Shown here piece by piece: positions 23,893-36,296 of a stretch of DNA of 64,000 nt. The translations under genes and the position numbers were made by a program. Every line of letters begins with the position of its first letter. The stretch's first letter is position 1. The stretch comes from Lineus longissimus (taxonomy: Eukaryota > Nemertea > Pilidiophora > Heteronemertea > Lineidae). The notes beneath the pieces are model-generated. The model worked only from the letters and a program-made list of their open reading frames with translations, did not search any database and was not told the origin of the DNA. The stretch spans positions 2,110,501-2,174,500 of the forward strand of contig NC_088313.1 of NCBI RefSeq assembly GCF_910592395.1, read 5' to 3'.

Positions 23893-26800
23893 TCAATGTC
23901 TCAACAACGTTGAGACGACAACATTTCCATCCATTGCACCCGTCAAACACGTGCGGCAATCGATAGCTGTCGACCAATCACAAGTCACGACCGGAGCCTT
24001 GTGACCTCTGAGCAGCATCATCTTCTGAGCACCAAGCTTTCTGTCCAGCTGAAACAGAAAGTGAGAGGAGCGTTAATGAATTGGAGAATGTTTCCTCTGG
24101 TGGTTTGAGACTCAATGGGATTCTTTTGATAACCGATTATTCAGAGTCTACAAAGGTTTTATCTGATTCGCATTTTTCTTACATTCCTTCTTTTGGCGGA
24201 CACATTTTTCGGAGGACATCTTTTCTATTCCATATGCTCAACTTTGTCCATAAGTACCGGTAGATGATTCAACTACTGACAATATTCGTCAGTTGTGAGG
24301 GTGCTGCTATGATGTAATTCAGCTTAATTCCAGGAAATACTTTTCATAGAATGTATATCAGTCAGTGTGCAGGTACTGGTATTTGGCAATTCAAACGAAG
24401 GGGGCATACATACCGCATACATTTGTCCACCAGTTTGAGCACAAGTTAAAATATGTTGTCCTTCTGCATCAAATGCAAACAACTTTCCTCTCGGCGTCTG
24501 CATTTGTTTATAACCTTCTGGTTTCTGCATGACGAATGGTCCGGCTGCCCCGCTGTGAACGGCCCAGTCGGCTATCTTGATCCCTGTCTTATGGATGCTC
24601 CATTCGATTAACTGGAAGAAGATAAAAATAACTGTTTTGTGGAATCTCCATCTCATACAGGAGGGAAGTGACGTAATGAATGCTGGGGTCTCCGGTTTTC
24701 TCCTACATTAGTACAATTTTTACAAGAAATTATAACAATGAACATACCTTTCCATCTCCTCCCATACTGTAACAGCTCATCTCGTCAGGGCTGAACTGGA
24801 CAGAGTAGACTTCTCCAATATGAGCCCCCCACGTTGATATACACTCAGACTTCTGCACGTCTGAAAGGGGACAGATAGTGAGGTTGCAGAAAAATTACTA
24901 AAACATGTACAATATAACTTACAATCGCATTGAGAGAAACTTCTGTAAAAATTCATTGGATTAAGAAAAATTTTGCATTTATTGAGGCTGTTGTAATTTT
25001 ATCATATTTCGCTGAAAACTCATTGGCACGTACCAAAAAGCATCCAGTATTTGTATCACAGTTAATTTTTATTGAACAAAGCAATTTTAAAGTATTCTAT
25101 ATCGAGGGGGGGAAGTCTTATTATCTTTACTCGGTAGAGGTAAAATGTATCAATGCACGTGGAGTTGCCAATTACGTTACCCTGAAATCTATCTTGCAAA
25201 ACTGAAATCTAATATTTATGATCAGCTAAGATCCATATTGAAACAAAAAACAAATACGATGTTTACCAAATAATCCTATCATGCCATCCACTCCACCGGC
25301 AATCAAAAGATGTCCATTATGATTGAACGCCATACAGTTTATAGCCACAGGATTTGGCGACATCGGAATTTCACGATCCATTTTCATCGTTTTCAGGTCC
25401 CACAGCGACATCCTGCCAAGTCTTGGTCCAGTCTCCACACCATTGTTTCCTCCTCGACCCCGCCCAGATGCTGCACAAGCAAACTGTGTGCCTGAAGGAC
25501 TGTAGGCTAGGGCTGATATCCTTGGGTAGGCGGAATCCGCTGTAACTTCAATGAGATTTTTCTTCTCTTTGATGTCGAATAGCCTGAGTTTACTGGTCTT
25601 GTTTCCAAGTAATAACTGAAAATGGAAACATATCAAGATATGTAGCAGGAGAAACCGACATGGCTAGTTGTAATTTTTGCCATTATTTTGAGATATACCT
25701 TATTGCTGGTGTAGCATAAGCTACGAATGTGGAGAGAAACTGTAGGGCAAGTCTCGTGCTCAAGGACACGGAGCTGAAATCATGGTGATCCTTCCGAGGG
25801 TTAAACACATGACCTCCTGATTACATATACATACACCTGGTACTCAATTAAACGGCAATGCCACTGAACACCACAGACCAACACTAGCCCTCTAAGCTTA
25901 CGGCTAATACATTCTGTATGCATCTAGTAAGAGATAACTGATAACTGATAACTTACAAAGCGATCCATTTTGCTAGCCCATTCAAAGCACATCAAGGGCG
26001 ACTTTGACATTATAGTTGCCATGGTAGCAGGGGAAGGATCAAGAGACCAAATTCTGAAAACACAAATTCATTACACTAAATCTCATGAATAATTTGACTA
26101 AAACCTGATATGTTTCACCTAAACATCACAAATTGATTTAAAATTCGTCATTAGTACAAAGTTATTGATAGCCATCAGTCACTGTGGTTGCCCAAGGACC
26201 ACATAGAGAAGGACAGCTGAGCAAGATGGGGGTTAGGACCAGGCAGCCAAGATTGTAAGAGACAGAAAGAAGTGAAGAGACTGTGTTGCAGCCTTACCTG
26301 CCCAACCAGGGATGAAGAGCCATGAATATTGTACGGTAATTGTCATTGCAAGTATAAGGTACTTCCCACACTATCAGTACAAGTGTGTGAAAGTTCGTTT
26401 TCAAAATTGACCATGAATTACCCTTGCATTTTGTGAAAACGACCTCCCTTTAGGAATCCCTAGGAGCTAGACAAACTAATTCACTCACTTGACTATGCCA
26501 TCTACATCCAAACTGGCAATGACTTTTCCCGATTCACTGAATCGGCAATGCAGTATGGAGGAATGATGTTCATTGTATTCTTCCTGAAATGGAACAGGTT
26601 TTATCCACAGTTGAAGAGAATAAACAACTCCCAAAGTCTAAATACAGGTTTTACAAGCACAAGTCAACAACAGCCTCATTTCATACCACTGTAAGCCCAG
26701 AAATATTTGGAAATTATTGTTGAATCTATCAGGTTTAGAATCGCTGTCCAAGGTTCACCAACTTCCGAATGTCACCAATGTAATGTTCTCAACACCACCA

Positions 26801-29658
26801 GAATTTGGAAATAAACAATCATTCTGGGCAATCAACTTGTGCGTATCCCGGTACTAAAATCCCCAAGAGCTTTAAGCTAGACTGACCTGACTGAGAAGCA
26901 GAAAGGGCAGCTCCGTCTCTGCTGATTCAGGCAAGTCTTCAGTAGGTAGTTTAACTTTTCTTGATTCAAATGAAGTAGGGACTTGTGACATGCCCACTGG
27001 CTCACTCATCTGCCTGGAGACTGGGGTGGCTTCTTTCCTGATCAATTCACTCCGCCGCTTAGACGTGTCAGAGCCCTCAGGCTAAAATGAGAATAGATAG
27101 ACACACTGTATTTCAATAAGAAAGTTAAGCAGTCATCATTGATAGATCAGGAGTTAAGCTATTCTCCACTATATCACTTCCCTGAACATGCTGAATTGGA
27201 TGTTGATCAAATGCAGCTTAACTTTTTAGTCTAAATTTGTTCTTAAACTAACAGCAACAGCATAACAGGTCGTTTTCCTTGCCAACAAAATTGTGACCAA
27301 AAGCGGAAGCTTGAAATTGAAAACCCGAACATAGAACCAATATTACATTATCTAACTCATCCACACCTTAGTTGTCTTTGATTCCATGAGACCAAGGAGC
27401 TCGCGGCGTTGCTTATCATGATCCTCTGGCTGCCGGGGCTGTTTCTTATGAAAGGTATGCGGGGCTGCCGTACTAGACACCTTCCCCCGAACCAGTACAG
27501 AAGCTGCCACATGTGATCCCTTTATTTTGTAGTCATTTACATCCTTTGGTGACGACTTTTGATTTTCTTTTACTTGACCTGTGGTGCCCCCTGGGCCTGG
27601 CTTTGATGAACTACCAGGTGACGTCTTGCGCAGGATGGTAGGCGATGGTTTCGCTGTTGTTGTTATCTTCTTTACAATGGACTTGAGGACTCCTTGTGAT
27701 TCACAATCTTCAAGAGGTGGTTCCCTTCAGAAGACAAGATTAATGCAATATACAGTAGAAAACTCTATTAAAGATGCCCTCGGGACTGACAAGTACTGTC
27801 CTTAATAGAGAGCTGTCTTGATTAGAGAGGTTAAATTGAATGGGGATAACTAACTTGGGACCAAAACAAGTGTCCTTGACATTGATAAAAGCAAAAATAC
27901 ACAAGGCGAGCTTGCTTATATATTTTTGATAAAAGCCATAGTCTCCTTGACTTGAAAAACGGGCCGTGGGAAACAACTGTCTCAGTTTCAACAAAATATC
28001 CACACAGGTAACAAATTTGTATACTCACTGAGATATGTCAAAGAAATCATCCATGAGTTCAAACGCATGGTCGGTAATCGGCAAGACATTCTTCTTCTCA
28101 TGTAGACCACGGAAATCTCTCAGGCGTTGATCGGGGTTGGTAATTTGACGCCTCAGGTACTCGATCTCATCCTGTAATCTTCTTAACTTGAGCTTTTCCT
28201 CATCGAACATTAGGAGACCGGGCAGGGGTGCAAAGAGTTAAGGTAAACAGCATTGAAATTACAAACTGTTTTACGCAAAGTAGCAACAAGTGTTCCTTCT
28301 TTCAGCAATAGCACAAACTACATTTTCCTATTTTTTCTAATTACTTGATAGTCTAAGATGCAGCATGCATTTTCATGATCTCTCTCATAATGACATGTTC
28401 CGACACATTTACTAGTGCAAAGCTTTAGATACTTTTAAAGCAGGCTGAGCTCAAATGTGCTATAAGACTGGGCAGTCTTTGATACAACCGGGTGCTTCTG
28501 TGGAAATATTACTGATAGGTAAAAAGGATATGCATGCTTTGAAAGATGACGCTCAGGAAATTATGTAATGACAAGAAAAATGTGTCCTGCCACTGCTTCC
28601 TGAAGTATGTTGAGAATGTACTGTTTTCCTCTGGGTTCTTAACGAAGGGTAGCGCTGTAAAGAGAACAAGAGGAATTGCTGTCATTTGAAACAAACTCTG
28701 TTGAATAAAGGTTTCGACAGAAAGGCAAGGTGATCCCTACTAGTACTACCTAAGATAATTCATGGGAGATACCTACCAAACCATTCTTTCCATTCACTCT
28801 GGCTCTGAATCTCTGGTGCCATCTTCTCAAAGAATTCGGTCACTTTGTCAGGTCGGTTTGTTAAAACGTCATTCACTAGATACCATCTGGAAGAGAAAAA
28901 GTCAGCATTCAGATATCAATCATTGATTCCGGACATGACAACTGAGCTACAACTTGAGCTCTGAAGTACAATGCTATACTGTTGAGACGACAATGTCACT
29001 GGACAAAAAAGTTGCTGCTGATGATACCAAAGTCCAAACATTGACTTAACTGCTGCACTCTTGAGACTTCCGATGTAGGTACCACAGACGCTGTAACCCT
29101 ATAGGCACTATTGCCTCGTGAATCATCAATCACTGGCATGGTCAATACTGGTCTTTTAGTTACAAGCATTATTACATAAAAGTCCAATGACTTAACTGTA
29201 AAAACAAACACTTTTTCTTACCGATATAAACTAACTTCCAATTTCCTGATGCTACTGGTATATGTCTGCTCCAATCTTGAAAATATGTGGGAATCCAGGT
29301 AGTTCCAATAATCTCTCAGTGATATTAGGTCATACGAGTTTACGTATGAATGCAACTGATCAATGATCTTATCTGCCTGAAACACAGTAGGGTGAATATT
29401 TGAGTAAATTTCAATTACATGCATGGTGGCGCCACCTTCAGAAAACTGGTGAAACTGAAAAATGGAAATCTGGAACAGTATTGGGGACGTATACAGCGAT
29501 ATATATACAAGTGCATTTGATGCAATGTGACATACTCTGAACTCTTTATCCTTTTCCAATTTCAATTCCGTATCAAAACTCTTCATCGTGGTACTTAGAC
29601 CACGAAAAACGAGGTATTCTTTGACTAAATCGTCCATTTTTCCAGCCATAGTGGCCAT
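23893..29658 (-). CDS. WDR91: WDR91, endosomal Rab7 effector, WD40 protein
   Basis: Exons (high to low): 29658-29536, 29376-29222, 28886-28777, 28654-28532, 28227-28029, 27724-27367, 27081-26887, 26583-26489, 26053-25957, 25615-25267, 24860-24748, 24611-24414, 24048-23893; 2271 nt, 756 aa (human about 747). Known: acts with WDR81 on early and late endosomes, restrains PI3-kinase activity and recruits Rab7, supporting endosome conversion. Seen: N-terminal LisH-like helix [20 protein letters not shown]; conserved [20 protein letters not shown]; coiled coil [20 protein letters not shown]; a 190-aa disordered Ser/Lys/Pro linker; C-terminal propeller from [20 protein letters not shown] to [20 protein letters not shown]. 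Three in-frame ATGs (29658, 29649, 29637) could start it; the outermost is used here, but 29649 gives an N-terminus closer to vertebrates. Intron 4 is AT-AC. Confidence 0.96.
25700..25890 (-). mobile_element. Diverged SINE-like repeat
   Basis: On the minus strand it carries GTGTCCTTGAGCACGAGACTT, similar to the body of the SINE at 7786-7995, preceded by a decayed tRNA-like head (CAGTGGCATTGCCG and GGAGGTCATGTGTTTAACCC). It lies in the WDR91 intron 25616-25956. Confidence 0.5.
27745..27840 (+). repeat. Dispersed repeat, CTCTATTAARGAYRCC family (copy 1)
   Basis: It contains ACAGTAGAAAACTCTATTAA, CCCTCGGGACTGAC and TTGATTAGAGAGGTTAAATT. Related copies on the other strand lie at 40680-40765 and 45985-46050, each inside an intron. 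It looks like the end of a non-autonomous DNA transposon. Confidence 0.65.
28228..28531 (-). other. U12-type AT-AC intron in WDR91
   Basis: On the minus strand the intron begins ATATCCTTTTTACC, a perfect U12 AT-AC donor, and ends ACCTTAACTCTTTGCAC, holding the U12 branch consensus CCTTAAC about 11 nt before the terminal AC. Splicing gives [15 protein letters not shown], matching FQCM-PVPVILNFDAE of vertebrate WDR91. No AG acceptor exists anywhere in the 36 bases before the exon, so a GT-AG model fails here. Confidence 0.93.
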
Positions 29659-30448
29659 CTTTGTTTTTAAATCATGATTTACTCCGTAGCTGAAATAATC
29701 ACATCTCGAAAATTTATTAGAGTTTAATAAATAATAATGTACAAGCCATTCATTTCAAATTATTTACATATATTTGATAAAGTCACGAAATGCATTCAAC
29801 CTTGTCTCTACATATTTTAGGAGTAGAATCGCAACTGAAAATTTTGGCTTACATCCGGGCACTTTTAGCATTGGGAAAAACATTGCTCTCAAAAACCTCA
29901 TCATTTTTACGCTTCAGCCGATTGCCATTAAATCTGGTGGGTGTCATCCCTAAGCTAAAGTACACATTAATCTATGTGATTCCTAAAATTTTGATTAATT
30001 TGTCGTTATTCGAGCAAAAATGATCCCGAAGTTGGCAAGGGTTTGCATGTGTTTTGTGTACATTTTCTATGTGTAACCCACGTGCCTTGTCTCTTCCACT
30101 TCCACTCTCCCCAACACACTGCAGATATCTGACATAGTCAGTGCCCTGCCATTTATTGCCTGTAATGGGTGGTGATGGGGTGTATCAAAATTCATGGCAG
30201 CGACTTGACAATATACTGCCATTTCCAAAGAAAATGTCGTTTGTGCGATAATAATGGTTGATGTACACAACATACCAGTGCCACAGTCACACTCACAGCC
30301 ACAGACATGTTAAATGTTATTGCCTCAAAAGGTTGAGGTATCCAATTCAATCACTAGTATTTGTTGCACAATTGGCCGCAGTAACAGTGTGATGTTTTCT
30401 ATTTCTATTTGCAGCACAGTTGATTCTGGTGTTTGAGCAGCAGCCAGC
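29659..30448. promoter_or_regulatory. Divergent promoter region, WDR91 / NKRF
   Basis: 790 bp lie between the divergent start codons. A 3' splice site (TTTCTATTTGCAG, ending 30414) shows that NKRF has a separate 5' UTR exon inside this interval. The WDR91 start lies at its left edge. No TATA element is obvious. Confidence 0.55.
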
Positions 30449-33400
30449 ATGCAGAACGCAAACCAAGGTCAGCAAAATTGGGGCCAAGGATATGGAGGCA
30501 ACATGGCGGGTGGCGCGGGCACTGGAGGTGGCACAGGTTCAGTTGCTGTCCCTGGTACTGCTCCCACCGGTGGCCAAGCAATGAATCCCCAAGCATCGGC
30601 ACAGATGTACCAGCAGTATGCCCAAGCAATGGCAGCTTATGGTCAGCAGCAAAATTTTGGAAATTGGAGCGGACAGAACATGCAGGGCCAGGGGTATGGT
30701 GGTGGTGCCAATACTGGTGGGAACTTCGGCTGGAACCAAGGCGGTCAGTGGGGTAACCAAGGTGGTATGAACCAGGGCCAGAACCAGATGTGGAATCAAA
30801 ATCAGCAGGGGCAAGGCCAAGGAAACTTTCAGGGTGGGAATAGAGGAGGAATGAATCAGCAGGGTTGGGGGAACAACAATATGCCAATGGGGAACCAGGG
30901 AGGCGGAGGTGGTAATGCAAACCAACGCGGTCAGTGGGGCAACATTGGAAATCAGAATTCTGGTGGAAATTGGGGGAATCAGAATCAGGGCAGGTCTCCA
31001 AAACAAGGTGGTGGAAACTGGAACCAAATGGATGGTGGTGGTGATGATGATGATGAGTGGGACAACGAATCCATGGATGGCAGTGTTGGTCAAAAGCGCA
31101 AGCATCGGGGTGGGCAGAAGCTTCGGAATAGACGGATGCTACAGGACCAGCGACAGCAAGAGAAACGTGGCGGTGGAAATAAACAAGTCGGTAGCACCAA
31201 TCCAAATCCAAATAAGAGACAGCGGATTGCCATGGGCATAGAAAATCCAAATGGTATTAGCCAGGGAGGAAACCAGGGCGGAAACCGCAACAAGTGGGGT
31301 AAAGGTGGTGGTGGTGGTGGTGTAGGTGGTAAACAGAAAGAACGTGGAGGTGGCCAGTGGGGACAAAAACAGCAAAAACCACCGGGTCTGCAACATCAAG
31401 CAAACCAATGGGGCGAAGGAAGCCCAGCCGATATGCAGAACATTCAAAACAGAATCACAAAAATTGCTGATAGAGTCACCAAAAAGTTGGCCATGGCCAA
31501 TTCTGATGAAGACAAATTTGACTTCATTGAGGAATTCATCAAGGAGTCGGCCGAGACCCGAGGTGAGGCGCTGTTCAAGTTTGAAACAATCCTCAACAAG
31601 ATGAAAATGATGTCGACCCTTGTGTTCTTGCGTGATCCGAATAACTCGTCAGTCTGCCGATTGTACATAAATGACATTTACATTGCCCAGGGTTTCGGCC
31701 TGAACCAGACAAAGTCGAAAGGAAATTGTTACGCGATGTCTGATGATTTGTTCAAAGAGCGTAACTGGCGTTCGAAACTGGTATGCGACGAGAAGTTGCG
31801 TCAAGACACATTCCTAAACGACGATGTTGACATAACATTCATCAGCTACCCTGAGGAGCACAAGACGCTTGAGACGACACAGTTCAACTGTCCGCAGTGG
31901 GTGACTTCCGAGTGGTCTGGCATCGTTTTGTTGGAGAAGACTGGTGTATTCCAGGGAGCCAATGGTATCCTGAAGCAGAGTGCTGAGTTCAATAAGATGG
32001 TCCTTGAATATGATTACGTGGAGCCTGAGAAATCGGTTTGCAAGTAAGTATAAATTGGCATGATTTGAGGGGTTGTTGAAGTTATCTGTCATGCCAAAAA
32101 GATATCTTGCGTGGTCTCTTGCTACCAGTAACCTAGTCAGATAATGAGGGCTATTGCCTCTTACAGATTGTTGGCAAATCAGGTAGTTTTGATAAAACCC
32201 CTTTGTTCTTTTGAATCACACTGGTATAATGGCAGTTAAAGGTGGAATAGTCTTAAACCATACAAATGTCACAATGGCACGATTTTCAAATACTTCCAAA
32301 AAATTCAAATATTGCATATCTAGGAGGATAGATGAGATTTCTGATGGATTGCTTTCATTCTGAAATGGATCTATGACACTACTACACTGCCATCAAAAGT
32401 CATACATTTTCACAAGCTACTCCATCTTTAGAACTGTGAAGGGGACAATCATCTGAGCATTCATGCACAAGTACTTTGTTTTGGTTATTTGTTATCATTT
32501 TGAAGATCCTCTAGCCCACAGTATACCAGTAGTCATCTTGACATACGTGTACACTCTATCAGCATCTTGCTGTGATGATTGCACCTTTCTTGTTTAATCC
32601 TATTTTCTTCATCAACAGAACATGCAGAAGGCGGAACCTTGAGTTCTCATCACAGGCACATGGAAATATAAGAGCTGTATAGCCCCCCCCCCCCCCCATC
32701 GACTTACAAACCCCCCCCTCCCCACTGTGTTCACATCAAAGAATTCAACACTACCATTCTGCACGAGGGAGGCTTTGCTTGGTACAGTGACATATATGCT
32801 TCTATGCACATGTCAACCTGTGTACCATATCGCCAGTAATGGAGGCCACCGAAATTCAGTACATGAACATGTAGAGGTACATTGTAGTGAACAATACCAT
32901 GAGAGATTACATGTATGTCATGGATGGTGCAATGTTCAAGTACATGTATGTTTCAAAATGTTTCAAGCAAAAATAATTTTATTCTGTTCTCATACAACTA
33001 TCTCTAATTGAAAAAGTTACTAGGCAACATTTACATACCCTTTTAGTTTACAAAGCACATCAGCATTTTTAAAAGCTTTTTTTCATATAAAAATAGGACT
33101 AACTGCGCCGTGACGAAGTTTTTAAGTTTTGCAGAAATCGATTGCTGATATTACTTTTGCCTTTCAGGGTTTATGCAAGCTGAGCCACTCACTTTCTTTG
33201 TAGTCCCAGTTAAGTAAAGTGTCTCGGTTAGAAAAACACAGGGTGGGGTTGTCTGCACCCCTAATGCCTGGAAATAGGGCAAGGTGCGGCCCCCTGGTGT
33301 TCAGAATGACGTGAATTATTCAGCTACAGGAAAGCAGGGTGCTGGACATGTCCTCCTGGCAAAAAAAGGATTGTTGAAGCACTCTGCTGCAGTGTAGCGA

Positions 33401-36296
33401 AAGCACTGATATCTTAGGCTTGCCATCCTCCCTTTCTGGTTACTCTATATTGTATGTTTAGGTTTCAGTCCTATAAACCAGTAAAAGCTTCCTGCTACAT
33501 TGCATGATCAAAAAGTTTGATACTGGTGTAGACAACTGATACCATTTCTGCTCATCAAGCCTCTCATCATCCCAGATTTTCTTGCAATGCAGCAAAGAAC
33601 AAATGGGGTGATGTGCTTGGTTATTGCAGTCTGGTGTTTCCCCAGTAAACTCTTGTCTTTAGAGTAAAGTGTGTGGGGGTTGACTGCCTTTAGGCCTTGA
33701 TTCGTATTGCATCCCTGTGGCTCTGGAGCCCTAAGTCCAGCAGCCAATATATAAAGTGTACAGACTGGTGCCTTTTATGAATGAGATACAATGTACTTCG
33801 CCATGGGTTGAGAATATTCTCATGGCGTTAAGTCAGTATCTTATTATCATTAGAATTTAGCCTTGGTTCTGCCATGGTTGAAATAAACCATGCGCCTTGT
33901 TGATCAAAAACCACATAACACTTCATATGTGCAGCATTGTCAGGTGCTGGTTATGCTCCAGCCTGCCCGTGCAGTAGTATGTATTGTTTTGGTTTACAGT
34001 TGTTACCTGTGCATTAACAGTTGTTACCTGTACATTTGCAGTTGTTACTTGTGCATTTACATTGTGCCAAGTCTCAATGCATGTTTTTCACCCCATTCAA
34101 TGTATAGGTGACAGAACTTGTCAATCCAAGAATAGTTAGTTGCTGAGGCAAAACGGGACCAAGCTATTTACATATGGTCAATACTTTGCTTTGCACTATG
34201 TGCAGTAACAGTCCTGTTGTGCATGTGTACAATGTATGACTCCATTAGAGCCATGTTGCTCATCTTATCCCATTCTACATAGGTATAAAGTGATTCCAGC
34301 AATAGGCCTTGATGCCTCTCTGGGCATTGGCCTGGAATTAGGCCAGCTCTCCGCCAATCTCTATTCAAATGCTGAAGAGAAGTTGTGTCGGAAGGCAATA
34401 TAAAACTAGTTCCTTGTCTGTTGTGTTCAATATTTGCTTCCTTTTCTAGGTGTCAGGTGTTGATCCAGAACACATGCCTTGGCAAGGCTGAGAAGTCCAA
34501 GCGGAACAAGGCAAAGAGTGCAGCGTCGCACGAAGCTCTGAAGAAAATCAAGGAGACGAATTGGACTATCAAGGTAATATCTCACAATCCTTAAAATAGT
34601 TCTTTCAAAGTTGTATAATAAACACTCCATTCTTCTCCTTACAGCTCAGTGTATGGTTCTCCTCTTTTTCAGTTAAGTGTGTGATTCTTCTCCATTACTA
34701 CAGTTCAGGGCAATGTTCTTCTCCTTTACAGCTCAGTGTAATGTTCTTCTCATTTACAGCTCAGTGTAATGTTCATCTCCTTTTCAGTTCAATGTATGAT
34801 TCTTCTCCTTTACAGCTCAGTGTAATGTTCTTCTCCTTTACAGCTCAGTGTAATGTTCTTCTCCTTTACAGCTCAGTGTAATGTTCTTCTCCTTTACAGC
34901 TCATTGTAATGTTCTTCTCCTTTACAGCTCATTGTAATGTTCTTCTCCTTTACAGCTCAGTGTAATGTTCTTCTCCTTTACAGCTCAATGTATGTTTCTT
35001 CTCTGTTACAGTTCAGTGTATGACTCTTCTCCTTTACAGCCGAGTGTAATTGCTATTTTCTTTCATCCAAACCAAGTTTTGACTAACTTCCAAATCAAGT
35101 GTCTTTTCCTATCTTGGTCACCCAAAAATAAAAGATTCCCGGCAAGTGGAAGGAACTAATGTCAATGATTGTTGAACAGTTTGGCGAATAAATCTTTCCC
35201 ATCCCTGCAGATGAGATTCTCGTTATTGTTCAATTTCTTGCCCAAAATCTAAAATCCTTTCTATTTCTAGATCATAAGGACGGAATTCCCTGCGTGTGGG
35301 AATATCGTGCGCAGGAAGACACCAATGGTTGTTCAGCCTATCGAGGAAGATTCTACAAAAGCTAAGACTGAAGACGATGATGAGAAAAAGGACGGCAAAA
35401 TCGAACCAAAGCTTTCGCTCGATGATTTCCTGAAAATGGATGGAGAGGAGGCTAAAAAGGAGGTCACCGAGTCGACAGAACTGGCTCAAACCACCATGGA
35501 AGAAGATGAGGTGAATGAGTCTGGGTTCACCCCACCGAAAGCCAATCTCACCCCCAGTGATGTCTACACCGAGGAGGAGTTGAATACAAGGAATACGGAA
35601 TTCTACGCGTGGGCCGCTCCGCAGACTGCACTGGATAAGTTGGTGACCATGATCGACGCATACAAAGCAAAGGATAGCGTCGATGATTTGATCCTGTCCG
35701 GTTTCAATGTTGATGAGCGGCACCATGTTTTGAATTACTGTAAGTATATCGGTTTGGCTTGTGCTCCAAAGAGGTGGTATGATGATGTGTATTTGTTCAT
35801 CAGTTTGATCTTGGAGCCCCAGGTTCTGCTCGACAGAATTATGGCGCTCGGTGGGAAGACTGATAAATATGAGTTGGTTCCGCCCACTGGTACTGAGGAG
35901 CCTGTTGTTGATGATGAGATGGCTGAGGTTCAGGCAGCCATGGCATATGTCCCAGAACAGACAAATGGAAAAGCTTCTGAAACTGATGTTAAAACTGGTG
36001 TTGAAGCTGAAGTTGAAACCAAAGTTGAAACTGAAGTTGAAACAGCTGTTGAAACGGCCACTGAAACAGCAGTTGAAACGGCTGCTGAAACAGCAGTTGA
36101 AACAGCAGTTGAAACAGCCGCTGAAACAGCAGTTGAAACGACTGCTGAAACAGCAGTCGAAACGGCCGCTGAAACAGCAGTCGAAACGGCCGCTGAAACA
36201 GCAGTCGAAACGGCCGCTGAAACAGCAGTTGAAATGGCCGCTGAAACAGCAGTTGAAACAGCAGTTGAAACAGAAGAGCCAAAGGCTGCTGAGTAG
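30449..36296 (+). CDS. NKRF: NF-kappa-B-repressing factor (NKRF) homologue with prion-like N-terminus
   Basis: Three coding exons: 30449-32043, 34450-34573, 35271-36296; 2745 nt, 914 aa (human 690). Known: NKRF is a nucleolar dsRBD-like / G-patch / R3H protein that binds XRN2 and DHX15 and acts in rRNA processing. Seen: Gly/Asn/Gln-rich low-complexity region aa 1-210; basic RG/KR-rich segment to about 325; NKRF core aa 330-575 with CRLYINDIYIAQGFG, NGILKQSAEFNKMVLEYDY and CQVLIQNTCLGKA, matching NNSASFNKMSIEYKYE and CRVFLQDHCLAEG of human NKRF; acidic linker; C-terminal region NVDERHHVLNYCKYIGL ... LLDRIMALGGKTDKYELVP, matching NDERKQIHQIAQKYGL ... LLDQLKQEGQVGHYELVMP. There is no G-patch, and the R3H histidine is replaced by Leu. 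A (ETAVETAA)n tail ends the protein. The start is the first ATG after the 5' UTR splice site. Confidence 0.88.
32680..32697. repeat. Poly-C tract in NKRF intron 1
   Basis: A run of about 14 C, followed by a second C-rich run near 32711. The long intron 32044-34449 otherwise holds no feature I can support. Confidence 0.8.
34634..35052 (+). repeat. 28-bp minisatellite of 3' splice-site look-alikes in NKRF intron 2
   Basis: About 15 copies of a unit like CTCAGTGTAATGTTCTTCTC + CTTTACAG fill most of the intron 34574-35270. Each unit holds a pyrimidine tract followed by CAG, i.e. a strong acceptor consensus. Central copies are nearly identical and edge copies diverge. The acceptor needed for the frame (TTTCTAG at 35270) lies downstream of the array. 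Confidence 0.9.
35990..36280 (+). repeat. Coding 24-bp minisatellite, NKRF C-terminal tail
   Basis: Direct repeats of about GAAACAGCAGTTGAAACGGC + CGCT encode (ETAVETAA)n. The unit is a multiple of three, so the frame is kept while copy number can vary; other frames on both strands also stay open as a side effect. Confidence 0.9.

Noticed and set aside
28509-28694. WDR91 exon 4 continuing to HILFTYQ stop
   Set aside because: Family alignment (FQCMPVPVILNF) needs the AT-AC splice at 28531/28228; the read-through is intronic.
30405-31250. 281-codon open frame on the minus strand opposite NKRF
   Set aside because: It is antisense to the Gly/Asn/Gln-rich coding exon; low-complexity codons keep other frames open. 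No family similarity or splice context.
34634-35052. CRISPR-like regular repeat
   Set aside because: Units are contiguous with no unique spacers, in a eukaryotic intron. It is a minisatellite.
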